This document shows positions 17,345 through 25,769 of a stretch of DNA of 64,000 nt, one piece after another. The DNA comes from Streptomyces fradiae (lineage in GTDB: Bacteria; Actinomycetota; Actinomycetes; Streptomycetales; Streptomycetaceae). Under the pieces are notes generated by a model that saw only the letters and a list, made by a program, of their open reading frames with translations, was not told the origin of the DNA and made no database searches. Position 1 is the first letter of the stretch, and each line of letters opens with the position of its first letter. Location: assembly GCF_041270065.1 (NCBI RefSeq), contig NZ_CP065958.1, positions 6,200,001-6,264,000 on the forward strand, given 5' to 3'. The position numbers were made by a program, and so were the translations under genes.

Positions 17345-19758
17345 CGGACACCTCCGGAACCCTGCGTTCCCGCGGCGCTCCGGATGGCCTTGGCGAGCGC
17401 CGTGGTGCGACGCACCAGACTCTTGCGGTCGTCGACCGTCGGAAGGGGCGCGTGCGAGCCGGAGTTGAAGGCCTCGATCAGCGCCCAGCCGCCGGGGTGG
17501 ATCCGCTCAAGGGCCTCGCGGGCGGGCTGCCGCGCGTCACCCACCAGGGCAAGGGACACGTACGTCTTGGTGCGCTCCAGGGAGCCGACCCGCTCCTCCA
17601 CGGCCCGCAGGCTCAACCCCTGCTCGTCGCGCAGCCTGCGGCGCGCGGTCTCCAGACAGGCGGCCTCGACCGCCACCCGGCACATCGCGGGGAGGACATG
17701 GTCGGCCACTTCCTGCGGCAGACCCGGGTCGAGGGAGACGGCCCGCGCTTCCGCGAGGGCCTGGTCCACCGGGTCGGTGAGGGTCTCCACGCCCACCACC
17801 GAATTGGTCTGACGGGTGACGCGCAGGACGGTCGCCTCGATGCCGAGGTGGGCGATGGCCTGCTGGAGCCGGGTGTCGTGGGTGAACACGATCACTTGCC
17901 GGTCGCGGGCGCAGGCGTCCAGGACCCGGGCCAGGCCTTCCACCTTCTCGGGGTCCATGGACTGCACCGGGTCGTCGATCACGAGGAAGCCGAAGGGGCT
18001 GGCCGCGTGGGTGGCGCGGGGCAGGAACAGGGAGAGCGCGAGGGAGTGCAGCTCGCCCTGGCTCATCACGCTGTAGGCGGGGGCCGACATCTCGTCCACG
18101 GAGACGTCCAGTTCGACCCTGCCACGCCCGGGGGTACCGGCGAGCGTGACGGAGCCGAGCGTGACACTGCTGTGCTCGCACAGCTGCCGCCACACCTCCT
18201 GGGAGCGCTGGGCGAAGGGCCCCAGCCGCTCGTCGCGCAGCTCGTCGATGATCGGCCGCAGCCAGGTGCGGGCCGTGCGCGCGTGCTTGCGCCGCTCGCG
18301 GGCGCTCTCGGCAGCCTCCTCCGCGCCCAGCCACTCCGCGAGCCGCACGGCCGTCGGCTGCCAGACACCGTCGTGCTCGGCGAGCCGGCGGGCGGCATCC
18401 TCCCGCATCTGCCGGCAGGCCTCGTCGAGGGCGGTCGCGGCGCGCTCGATGCGGTCCGCCAGCTCCCGGGGATGGGCCACGTCCCTGCACTGCGCCCACT
18501 CCTGCCACACCGACGCGAACGGGGACGACTCTCCTCTCAGCCACACCGGAACCGGCTGGACGAGGCCATGGGCGGCCCGCACCGCGTCCGCCACCTTCTG
18601 CCGGGCCGCCGCGGCGTCCTCGGCCTCCGCCCGGAGCCGCTCCACCTCGGCGCGGGTCCGTTCGGCCCACGCCCGGTCGAGCCGCTGCTCCGCGCCGCAG
18701 ACCGGGCAGTCCGTGGTCCGCGAGCGCCGCTGCTGCTCCAGCGCCGCCTCAAGGAGGCCGGCCAGGCGACGGGCCTCCTCGGCCCGGCCGTACCGGGCGT
18801 CCTCGGCGTGCGCGGCGGCGTCCCGCAGCCGCTCGACGACCGCGCCGACCTCCCGCAGGTCCAGTTCGTCGAGACCGGCGTACTGCCGCAGCCGGGCCAG
18901 CCCGGAGTCGGTCGCCGGGTCGCGGCCCTCAAGGAGGGCCCGCACCCGGTCGGGGGCGCGCGTGCTTCCCGACAGGGCCTGCACGGCCTCGCGGGCCCGG
19001 GGGTCGTCGAGCGCGGCCAGCTCGGTGAGGAGCTCTGCGGTGAGTGCGTCGGCCCGCTTGATCACCTGGTCGCACTCGCTCGCCGCGTCCTTGACCCGGC
19101 CGTCGAACTCCGCGAGCAGTTCGAGCCCGAGGAGCTTGAAGAAGGCGTCGTGCAGCCCACCGAGGGTGCCGTTGATCATCGAGCCGAGTTCGCTGTACGG
19201 CAGGAAGGGCCGGGCCAGGTCGAGCGCCTCCGGGTCGATGACCTCGGCCGGCTTCCGCTCGGAGCCGTCGGCCCCCTCGACCCTGGTCCGGGCTTCGGTG
19301 ACCTTGGTCCCGAACCAGGTCCGCCGCACGGTGACGGCCTCACCGTGCTCGCCGACGGTGAGCTCGACGGCGACCTCGGGCGTGACGTCGGGGCTGTGCA
19401 GGTTGCGCCAGCCCTTCTGCCAGTCGCCGGCCCGCCGCCCGTCCCACCGGGAGTTGAGTCCCGTGATCGCGGTCTCGGCGGCCTCGGCGAAGCTCGACTT
19501 GCCCGAGCCGTTGGGCCCCGCGACGACGACCAGGCCGGGCCCCGGCGGCAGTTCGAGCGTGGTCCGCGGCCCGATGCCGCGCCAGCCGCCCGCGGTGATG
19601 GACCGCAGCTGTACGGGATCGGCGCGTCCACTGCCGCCACCGGCCCGCTCGTCGGGGAGCAGCTCGCGCAGCAGCTCCCGCACCTTCGGCGCAAGGCCGG
19701 ATTCGTCCAGGCGGGTGAGGAGAAGGGCGCGCAGAGAGGCGGAGGGCTGATCGGTCAT
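17341..19758 (-). CDS. Rad50/SMC-like ATPase with zinc-hook motif
   Basis: The 805-residue protein has an ABC-type split ATPase. Walker A GPNGSGKSSF lies at 81-90, the signature SQGELHSLALSLFLPRA near 566-582 and Walker B FGFLVIDDPVQSMDP near 590-604. A switch His follows in VIVFTHDTR. Between the halves is a Glu/Arg/Ala-rich coiled-coil-like region with a CPVC hook at 351-354, where a dimer could share zinc as in Rad50. A C-terminal extension of about 150 residues after the ATPase is unlike Rad50. It probably senses DNA ends or invading DNA, with the coupled 132-residue protein as partner. ATG 19758 is chosen from AAGGGAA upstream; the open frame before it has no protein-like sequence. Confidence 0.85.
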   Translation of the reverse strand: MTDQPSASLRALLLTRLDESGLAPKVRELLRELLPDERAGGGSGRADPVQLRSITAGGWRGIGPRTTLELPPGPGLVVVAGPNGSGKSSFAEAAETAITGLNSRWDGRRAGDWQKGWRNLHSPDVTPEVAVELTVGEHGEAVTVRRTWFGTKVTEARTRVEGADGSERKPAEVIDPEALDLARPFLPYSELGSMINGTLGGLHDAFFKLLGLELLAEFDGRVKDAASECDQVIKRADALTAELLTELAALDDPRAREAVQALSGSTRAPDRVRALLEGRDPATDSGLARLRQYAGLDELDLREVGAVVERLRDAAAHAEDARYGRAEEARRLAGLLEAALEQQRRSRTTDCPVCGAEQRLDRAWAERTRAEVERLRAEAEDAAAARQKVADAVRAAHGLVQPVPVWLRGESSPFASVWQEWAQCRDVAHPRELADRIERAATALDEACRQMREDAARRLAEHDGVWQPTAVRLAEWLGAEEAAESARERRKHARTARTWLRPIIDELRDERLGPFAQRSQEVWRQLCEHSSVTLGSVTLAGTPGRGRVELDVSVDEMSAPAYSVMSQGELHSLALSLFLPRATHAASPFGFLVIDDPVQSMDPEKVEGLARVLDACARDRQVIVFTHDTRLQQAIAHLGIEATVLRVTRQTNSVVGVETLTDPVDQALAEARAVSLDPGLPQEVADHVLPAMCRVAVEAACLETARRRLRDEQGLSLRAVEERVGSLERTKTYVSLALVGDARQPAREALERIHPGGWALIEAFNSGSHAPLPTVDDRKSLVRRTTALAKAIRSAAGTQGSGGVR

Positions 19759-19845
19759 GGTCGGTTCCCTTTGGCTGGGCGTGACGGAGGGGGCCGCGCG
19801 GGCTGATGATGCACCTTGTTGGCATCTTGAGCATGACGAAATCTT

Positions 19846-19860
19846 GTTAGCGTTGTCAAC
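19846..19860. promoter_or_regulatory. Palindromic operator candidate, imperfect copy
   Basis: GTTAGCGTTGTCAAC matches the 15-base GTTGAC-N3-GTCAAC palindrome seen at 8187 and 46654, except for two bases in the left arm. It lies in the 192-base divergent region between the Rad50-like ATPase (-) and the DUF2786 gene (+). On the minus strand it contains TTGACA, a good -35 for the ATPase gene. Confidence 0.4.
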
Positions 19861-19880
19861 GGAGTTCACGTTTTCATCAA

Positions 19881-19910
19881 TTCGAAACTGTGTACACGTG
19901 GCGCTAGGAT
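19881..19910 (+). promoter_or_regulatory. Probable promoter for the DUF2786 gene
   Basis: TTCGAA (19881-19886) and TAGGAT (19905-19910) are 18 bases apart. TAGGAT matches the common Streptomyces vegetative -10 consensus TAGRRT. It is 40 bases upstream of the ATG, which has a strong GGAGG site. Confidence 0.5.
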
Positions 19911-19950
19911 GATCTCTCTTGTACGGGTGGGGATGTGAGGAGGGGGACAC

Positions 19951-22305
19951 ATGACGTACAACCGCGAGGACGGACCCTCGGCGGTCGAGTTCCGGCAGGC
20001 GCGTGAGGAGTGGATCGAAGGCAGGATCCAGGACCTTGCCGACCTGCTGGAGGCCGCCGGTCCGGACCTGTACGAGCTGCTGCCGGCGGATCTGGGAGAA
20101 CCTCGCCTGGCCGCGGCGGTCACCGTGGCCAGGGTGGCCGCGGACGAGGCGCGTACCCAGCCCGTGGCGGAGACCGCCCGTTGGCTCGAGCGCCTGATTC
20201 CCGGCGGGCACCGCCACGACCTGGCGGGAGCGGCCCGGGCACTCCGTTCGCGGCTGGCGACCTGGGGTGAGCCGGCCGTCTGGTCGTGGAGCGCCACGGC
20301 ATGGGAGGAGATGGCCCTGTGGTGGTGGCGACGGCATCAGCCGCGCACCGGTGATCCCGCACGGGACTTCGCCGAGTGGCGCTCGCGCTGGTCGGCGGAG
20401 ATTCCCTGGAACGGGGACATCGACGAGCCCGAGCAGGCACCGCGACGGCATGGCCGTGCCCTCCTCACGCCCACCGAATTCTTCGCAGCAGAACCCGAAC
20501 CGCTGCGACTCCTGGCCCACGCGGTGCTCAGGTCACCCCGAACGGTCGCCGCCGTCGAGGATGCCGTCCTGCTGCGCGAGGAACATCTCCAGAGCGCGGG
20601 GCACCTGAGGTGGCTGGCCGAACAGCAGGCCTGCGTCGACCAGCTCGAAGCGTGGCGCAGAGCTCAGCAGGAAACCGGGACCGAGGCCACACGGGGCTTC
20701 CTGGCGGAACTGTCCGAAGCCGCCAAGCGCTACGCCACGCTGGTCCTTCAACCCGTCGTCGAGGCCCTTTTCGCCGGCGAGCGCGCCCTCCTGGACGGCA
20801 GTCGGCCGGGCGCGCACCGCAATGCCGCCGACTACCTGGACGTGTTCCTCGACTGGCAGGTGCAGTCTGACGAGGACGCGTGGAGGGACGACGTACCGAG
20901 TGCGGACGTGGCGTGGCAGGCCCGGGACCATCGCGAGCGGGGAGAGACGACCTGGCAGGGCATACGGGGCTCCGTACCCGTCTGGTACCACATCGTCACC
21001 TCCCCGCAGGAGAAGGCGGCCGCCCTCGCCTACTCGGGCCGGCCGTCGGCCTCCGTCGTCCGCGTCCGGACCGGCGACGATGATGTGACGGTCCAAGGAC
21101 TCTCTCTGTTCGAGGGATTGTTCGACGAGGCCGACGAGTCGGCGGACTGGTATCCCGATCCCGGTATCGACGTTCCGTACGACCCGGACAGCGCCTTCGA
21201 CCTGTGCGCGCTGCTCGCCCTTGCGCACCTCGGCCATGCGAGGCTGGAGTTCCTGACGGTCCACTCGGACGGAGCGGTGCGCACCCTGCGATCGGTCCGC
21301 GCGCTCATACGCGAGGACGATGTCAAGGCCTACCGGCGCTGGGCCCTGGCCGCGTTGACGGACCTGGCTCCCGACCCGGAGGACCTCGTCGACCTCATCG
21401 CGCGGGACGAGCGGGTGAGCGAAGACGAATGGAGCGAGGACGAATGGGGCGAGACCGACGGGCTGGGTGGCGCTGACCCTGGAGCCGGTCCCGACGGTGC
21501 TCCCTCTCCCGAGCAGGAAGCCCCTTCCTCCGTTCGCCGCACCGCGGGTGGCAGCCTTCCGCCTGAACTGCTCGGCAAGGTGAAGGCCCTGCTCCGCAAG
21601 GCGGAGGACCAGGCGGCCACGGAGGAGGAGGCGCGCGCCTTCCTCGCCAAGGCCACGGAGCTCATGGCGAAGTACGGCATCGAGCAGGCCATGCTCGACG
21701 ACCTGGACGCACCCGCCGGTCCATTGGACAAGGTGGTCGAGGTCCACCCGCCCTATGCCAAGGAGATGCGGCGGCTGCTCAGCTGGATCGCCGAGGTCAT
21801 GCGCTGCCGCTCGGTGTACCCCGGAGGCAAGGCGAACCGCCTGCGGGTCCACCTCTTCGGCTTCGAGTCCGACATTCAGGCCAGCGAGGTTCTGTTCGCC
21901 AGCCTGCGGCTTCAGATGCTGGACGGAGCGGACCGCGCCGACCGCCTGTACCGGCCGGCGGGGGAGGACGCGCGGGCCTACAAGCGTTCGTGGATGCTCG
22001 GGTTCATCCGTGAGGTGACCGACCGGGTCAAGGCCGCGCAGGAGGCGGCACGGGCGGCCGCGGAGCAGGAGCAGGAGACGGCCGAGGGCGCGGGACGCGC
22101 GGCGCGCAGTGTGGCCCTGGTCCTCGCGGACCGGTCGACCGTGGTGGACGCACGCCTGAACGACCGCTACCCCAAGCTGGGCAAGACTCGGCCCACGAAG
22201 TTCAAGGGGACCGGCTACCGGCAGGGGCGCGTCGACGGCCGGCGAGCCGACATCAGCGGGCAGACCATCGTTCCCGACACGCGTACCGAGCAGCTCGTCG
22301 GCTGA
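19951..22305 (+). CDS. DUF2786 domain protein with large uncharacterised N-terminal region
   Basis: This 784-residue protein has a recognisable DUF2786 segment near residues 540-585 (GKVKALLRKAEDQAATEEEARAFL..KATELMAKYGIE), followed by a conserved C-terminal region. That region resembles the domain usually attached to DUF2786 and contains a Lys/Arg-rich GKTRPTKFKGTGYRQGR segment. The first 500 residues are acidic, Trp-rich and helical, and I do not recognise them. DUF2786 proteins are often found in phages and mobile or defence loci, and no activity is established. The ATG has GAGGAGGGG upstream. It is divergent from the Rad50-like ATPase and shares its control region. Confidence 0.8.
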   Translation: MTYNREDGPSAVEFRQAREEWIEGRIQDLADLLEAAGPDLYELLPADLGEPRLAAAVTVARVAADEARTQPVAETARWLERLIPGGHRHDLAGAARALRSRLATWGEPAVWSWSATAWEEMALWWWRRHQPRTGDPARDFAEWRSRWSAEIPWNGDIDEPEQAPRRHGRALLTPTEFFAAEPEPLRLLAHAVLRSPRTVAAVEDAVLLREEHLQSAGHLRWLAEQQACVDQLEAWRRAQQETGTEATRGFLAELSEAAKRYATLVLQPVVEALFAGERALLDGSRPGAHRNAADYLDVFLDWQVQSDEDAWRDDVPSADVAWQARDHRERGETTWQGIRGSVPVWYHIVTSPQEKAAALAYSGRPSASVVRVRTGDDDVTVQGLSLFEGLFDEADESADWYPDPGIDVPYDPDSAFDLCALLALAHLGHARLEFLTVHSDGAVRTLRSVRALIREDDVKAYRRWALAALTDLAPDPEDLVDLIARDERVSEDEWSEDEWGETDGLGGADPGAGPDGAPSPEQEAPSSVRRTAGGSLPPELLGKVKALLRKAEDQAATEEEARAFLAKATELMAKYGIEQAMLDDLDAPAGPLDKVVEVHPPYAKEMRRLLSWIAEVMRCRSVYPGGKANRLRVHLFGFESDIQASEVLFASLRLQMLDGADRADRLYRPAGEDARAYKRSWMLGFIREVTDRVKAAQEAARAAAEQEQETAEGAGRAARSVALVLADRSTVVDARLNDRYPKLGKTRPTKFKGTGYRQGRVDGRRADISGQTIVPDTRTEQLVG

Positions 22306-22324
22306 TCGCGCCAGGGGCGACCGA

Positions 22325-22663
22325 TCACGGTGAGGTGGTGGGACGGTCGTCGAGTTCCGCCCAGACGGTCTTGCCGCCGGGTGGGTAGGGCTCGGTGCCC
22401 CAGCGGTCGGCGAGCGCGGCGACAAGGAGGAGGCCGCGGCCTGACTCGGCCTCCTCCGGCAGGGCCTCCGGCGTGGGTACGGGCACGGGTACGGGGGCGC
22501 GGTCGCCCCGGGCGTCGATGACCGCGATACGGAGGACACCGGACGCGGTGTCGAGGGCGAGGGTGACACGGAAGTCACGGCCCGGCACCCAGCCGTGCCG
22601 GGTCGCGTTGGCGGCGAGTTCGGCGACGATCTGTTCGGCGCGCTCCGTGACGATGGGTGACAC
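22325..22663 (-). CDS. ATP-binding (HATPase_c, RsbW-like) regulator, 5' end disrupted
   Basis: These 112 residues carry the GHKL ATPase boxes: ELAANATRHG (N box), VIDARGD, and ESGRGLLLVAALADRWG. The family includes anti-sigma-factor kinases and the ATP-binding members of WhiJ/AbaA-type clusters, which sit beside an XRE/DUF397 pair exactly as here. The conserved N-terminal helix (STRRGARLARLLATGQLRAW) is encoded upstream of this GTG in the same frame, but no normal start lies before it. Further up, an ATG at 22786 opens the frame and is cut after nine codons by TAA (22757-22759). The protein is therefore truncated, starts at a non-canonical codon, or is a recent pseudogene. Confidence 0.65.
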   Translation of the reverse strand: MSPIVTERAEQIVAELAANATRHGWVPGRDFRVTLALDTASGVLRIAVIDARGDRAPVPVPVPTPEALPEEAESGRGLLLVAALADRWGTEPYPPGGKTVWAELDDRPTTSP

Positions 22664-22958
22664 CTCCCACGCGCGGAGCTGCCCGGTGGCGAGCAGCCGG
22701 GCAAGGCGTGCGCCACGGCGGGTGGAGGACAGGAGCTGGGCGAACGTACGTACTGTTTACGCAGGTTGGGGCGAGGTCGGCGTCATGGGATCACGGTGGC
22801 GGGTGGTGCGGGCCGCGATCCAGGGCAGAGGCCCGTACGGTGAGTCAGCGTACGGGCACATTGGGTGGACGGTACGGGGCTTTGCCGTCACTCTGGGTGC
22901 TGTCGATCGCGTGGACTGCACGACGCACAAGCACGTACGCACCTGGAGGTGGCCGCGG

Positions 22959-23828
22959 ATGACGGCGCACGGCGACGCGAGCGAGAACGACGACCTTGCG
23001 GTCTGCGAGGCGGAACGGGAACCCGACCCCTCGGACAGTCTGCGGACCTTCGGTGCCGTCGTCCAGGCCCTGCGCGAGCACGCGGGGCTCAGCAGGGTCC
23101 AGTTCGGAGAACTGGTCCGGTTCTCCAAGCACACCGTGGAGTCGGTGGAGTTGGGGCGGCGGATGCCGGACGAGTCGTTCGTGGACCGGGCGGAGGAGGC
23201 GACGGGGAACACAGGGGCGTTGAAGAAGGCGGCGCCGCATCTGAGCCGCGGGGAGGCGGGGCTTGCGGCCTGGTTCCGGCAGTGGGCGCGGCTGGAGAAG
23301 GTGGCGGTGAGCCTGTGTACGTACGAGTGCCGGCTGGTGCCGGGCCTTCTGCAGTCGGAGGCGTATGCGAGGGCGGTGTTCGAGGGCACCGTGCCCGTGG
23401 CGCCGGACGACCAGCTGGCGGACTACATGGCCAAGCGCATGGAGCGACAGAGGATGCTGTTCGAGCGCCCGACCACGCCGTTCAGCTTCATCGTCGAGGA
23501 GCACGTCTTCCGGCGGCGGTTCGGGGACGAGCAGCAGATGCGGGAGCTGTACGACCATGTGTTGGCGCTCAGTGCGCCTCGGAACGTGACGCTGCAGATC
23601 GTGCCGTTCGAGGCGGGGTTGCATGCCTGTCTGGACGGGCCTCTTCAGCTCCTGGAGACCCCGAAGGGACAGCGACTCGCTTACTCCGAAGGTCAGCAGA
23701 ACGGGCGTCTGATCTCCGATCCGAAAGAGGTGAGTCTGCTCCACCAGCGCTATGACACACTGCGCTCGCAGGCCCTGAACGCCAAGGACTCGCGGGGTCT
23801 GCTGGAGCGACTCCGAGGAGAACTATGA
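22959..23828 (+). CDS. XRE-family regulator with DUF5753 (WhiJ-like)
   Basis: The 289-residue protein has an XRE helix-turn-helix at about residues 30-90 (FGAVVQALREHAGLSRVQFGEL, KHTVESVELGRRMPDE). A DUF5753 ligand or interaction domain follows (ECRLVPGLLQSEAYARAVFE; PFSFIVEEHVFRRRFG). It belongs to the large WhiJ-like family of Streptomyces, whose members pair with small DUF397 proteins and control development or antibiotic production. ATG 22959 has GGAGG 10 bases upstream. Its stop overlaps the DUF397 gene as ATGA. It is also a candidate regulator of the surrounding island, though that is only an inference. Confidence 0.93.
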   Translation: MTAHGDASENDDLAVCEAEREPDPSDSLRTFGAVVQALREHAGLSRVQFGELVRFSKHTVESVELGRRMPDESFVDRAEEATGNTGALKKAAPHLSRGEAGLAAWFRQWARLEKVAVSLCTYECRLVPGLLQSEAYARAVFEGTVPVAPDDQLADYMAKRMERQRMLFERPTTPFSFIVEEHVFRRRFGDEQQMRELYDHVLALSAPRNVTLQIVPFEAGLHACLDGPLQLLETPKGQRLAYSEGQQNGRLISDPKEVSLLHQRYDTLRSQALNAKDSRGLLERLRGEL

Positions 23829-24010
23829 GCACGACGGAACTGGCCTGGTTCAAGTCCAGCTACAGCGGCAGCCAGGGTGACAGCTGCGTCGAGGTCGCTG
23901 TCACCGAGCAGACCGTCCACGTACGCGACTCCAAGGACGTCACCCGCCCCGACTTCGCGGTCGGACGCGAGGGCTGGGCGCGGTTCGTGGGGTTCGCGGC
24001 GGAGGCCTGA
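23825..24010 (+). CDS. DUF397 domain protein
   Basis: This 61-residue protein shows the DUF397 pattern from end to end: WFKSSYSGSQGDSCVEVA, then VHVRDSKDVTRPDFAVGREGWARFV. DUF397 proteins (BldB/AbaA-ORFD relatives) are obligate neighbours of DUF5753-type XRE regulators and are thought to antagonise or modulate them. The ATGA overlap with the XRE gene shows co-translation. A hairpin terminator follows. Confidence 0.95.
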   Translation: MSTTELAWFKSSYSGSQGDSCVEVAVTEQTVHVRDSKDVTRPDFAVGREGWARFVGFAAEA

Positions 24011-24016
24011 GCAGTG

Positions 24017-24054
24017 GTCCCGGCGGCGGTCGCGTGGGCGCTCACCGCCGGGAC
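24017..24054. terminator. Hairpin terminator between DUF397 gene and the GTPase operon
   Basis: Ten-base arms GTCCCGGCGG and CCGCCGGGAC enclose an 18-base loop. It sits between the convergent DUF397 gene and the last gene of the long leftward operon, so it can serve both directions. Confidence 0.75.
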
Positions 24055-24068
24055 GCCGGCCCGCCGCC

Positions 24069-25769
24069 TCAGCCCGTGGTCGGCCCGACAAGCTTCTCGG
24101 CCTCGTCGCGGAGGCTCTTGATTCCCTCCAACGCTGTCTCACGCGCGGCGCTGATTTCCGCACCCGGGTGCGTGAGACCGCTGAGCGACTGTTCCACGTC
24201 CGCGATCCACTCGCTGAGGTGCTGCTCACCGGCGTCGGTGAGATCGTTCCGCTGGCTGAGCGCCACCTCGGTGAAATGATGCCGGAGCGCCTGGCGACGC
24301 TTGTTGATCGCCATCCACTTGCTCTGGTCCTGCGCGATGCTCTTCACGTCCATCAGCGGGCCCATGACCGCCATCGCCCACTGCACCTTTCCGGCCGCGC
24401 CGGCGACCTTCTCCCCCGCCTTGATCTTGCCCCAGGGCTTGAACTTGCCGACGCCGTTGGTGATCTTCCCGCCGGCGTCGAGCACTTTCTGGCCCGCTCG
24501 GGTCTTGTTGAGCCAGTTCGCGACGTTGGCTGCCGCTTCGCCCGGCTCGCCGGCGACCTTCTTGATCCACTCGTGCAGCCTCTTGGCGCCCACCTTCGCG
24601 GCCTTCTCCGCGGCTTCCCTGATGGCCCGTTCGTACGGTGACTCCGTTGGCGCGGCGAGTATCGCCTCGGGGGCGTCGACGTCATTCACCCAGGCCTCGG
24701 GCTCGGGCACGCCATCCCCGTGCTCGGCGACCAGCGCATCGAACGCCGCCCTCACCGATGAGGAGAACTTGACGTCGAAGTCGGTGCGGGCATCGATCAG
24801 TTCCCCGGCGACGGCAGTGGCGATGTCGACGGGGACGACGCCGTTCTTCTCGGAGACGCCGTCGGCGGCTCTGCCTCCCGCCGTTCTGATCCTGGAGGCG
24901 GCGATCTCGCTCTCCCGCTCCAGGGCGTCCAGCACCCCCTCCTTCGCCCGGGAGATCGACCCCTCGGCGTTCTTCGCGGTCTGCGCGGCGTCGAGTTCCT
25001 CGCCGTCCAGTTCCCACCTCTGTTCGGCGTCCTCCAGAACCCGGATGAGTTCGCATACCTGCGCCTTGGGCCGGACACCCTCCACACCAGGTGCCGTGAT
25101 TCTCCGCAATTCGGCGGTGAGGGCGTCGATGCCGCTCTCCGCGACGAGCAACTCGCGGTGCTCATCCGTGAGTTCGGGGTCGTTGGCCGCGTCGACGTAG
25201 TCGCGCGCGTCGGTCGGGATGACCGGGACACGGTCGGCGAAGGGGCCGAGCCGTTTGCGGATCTCGTCGAGGATGACCTCGCGGTCACTGTTCTCGGCGC
25301 TCATCTTGTTGACGACGACGACGCTGCGGTCAGCGAACCCGTCGGCATCGAGCGCCCGCAGAATCGCCTCGGTCTCCGCCTCGCCCGGCAGCTCGCTCGT
25401 TGTCACGATCATCAGCGCGTCCGCGCCGCGCACGCCATGCCGGGCCGCGGCGGAGTGCTCGTCGTTGCCGGACAGCGTTCCGGGCAGGTCGACCAGCGTC
25501 ACGCCGTTCCACGGATACGGCGTCGCCTCCTGCGTCTTGGGTGCCGCGTCAACGAGCCTTTCGACCTCGGCCGCCGGGAGCCGACGCAGTGCCGCGATGA
25601 GCATCGACTTCCCGGCGCTGTACGGACCCAGAAGTGCGATCCGCAGCGGGCTCGTGTCCGCACGGGGCAGGCTCGCTGTCAGGCCCCGCGTGCGAGGGTG
25701 AGCGTTCAGGACCTCCTCGGCCCGTGCACTCAGCGCGAGTACGCGAGCGTCCGGTCCTCCGTCAGTCAT
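24069..25769 (-). CDS. Dynamin-like GTPase (second of a tandem pair)
   Basis: The 566-residue protein has an N-terminal GTPase domain with G1 GPYSAGKS (48-55), G3 DLPG (94-97) and G4 NKMS in place of NKxD. A long helical stalk-like region follows, with Ala/Gly/Lys-rich segments and a weakly hydrophobic stretch near KVQWAMAVMGPLMDV. The layout fits bacterial dynamin-like proteins, which often act in pairs on membranes; membrane action here is inferred. ATG 25769 overlaps the upstream GTPase gene by 8 bases and has AAGGAG upstream. It is the last gene of the eight-gene operon and is followed by a hairpin. No typical transmembrane helix is obvious. Confidence 0.8.
   Translation of the reverse strand: MTDGGPDARVLALSARAEEVLNAHPRTRGLTASLPRADTSPLRIALLGPYSAGKSMLIAALRRLPAAEVERLVDAAPKTQEATPYPWNGVTLVDLPGTLSGNDEHSAAARHGVRGADALMIVTTSELPGEAETEAILRALDADGFADRSVVVVNKMSAENSDREVILDEIRKRLGPFADRVPVIPTDARDYVDAANDPELTDEHRELLVAESGIDALTAELRRITAPGVEGVRPKAQVCELIRVLEDAEQRWELDGEELDAAQTAKNAEGSISRAKEGVLDALERESEIAASRIRTAGGRAADGVSEKNGVVPVDIATAVAGELIDARTDFDVKFSSSVRAAFDALVAEHGDGVPEPEAWVNDVDAPEAILAAPTESPYERAIREAAEKAAKVGAKRLHEWIKKVAGEPGEAAANVANWLNKTRAGQKVLDAGGKITNGVGKFKPWGKIKAGEKVAGAAGKVQWAMAVMGPLMDVKSIAQDQSKWMAINKRRQALRHHFTEVALSQRNDLTDAGEQHLSEWIADVEQSLSGLTHPGAEISAARETALEGIKSLRDEAEKLVGPTTG

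Noticed and set aside
19759..20520. N-terminal extension of the Rad50-like ATPase
   Set aside because: The sequence before MTDQPSASL lacks protein-like composition, overlaps the divergent DUF2786 gene, and crosses the promoter region.
22395..22958. Upstream extension of the XRE regulator
   Set aside because: It would overlap the opposite-strand ATP-binding gene. The HTH protein starts naturally at ATG 22959 with GGAGG before it.
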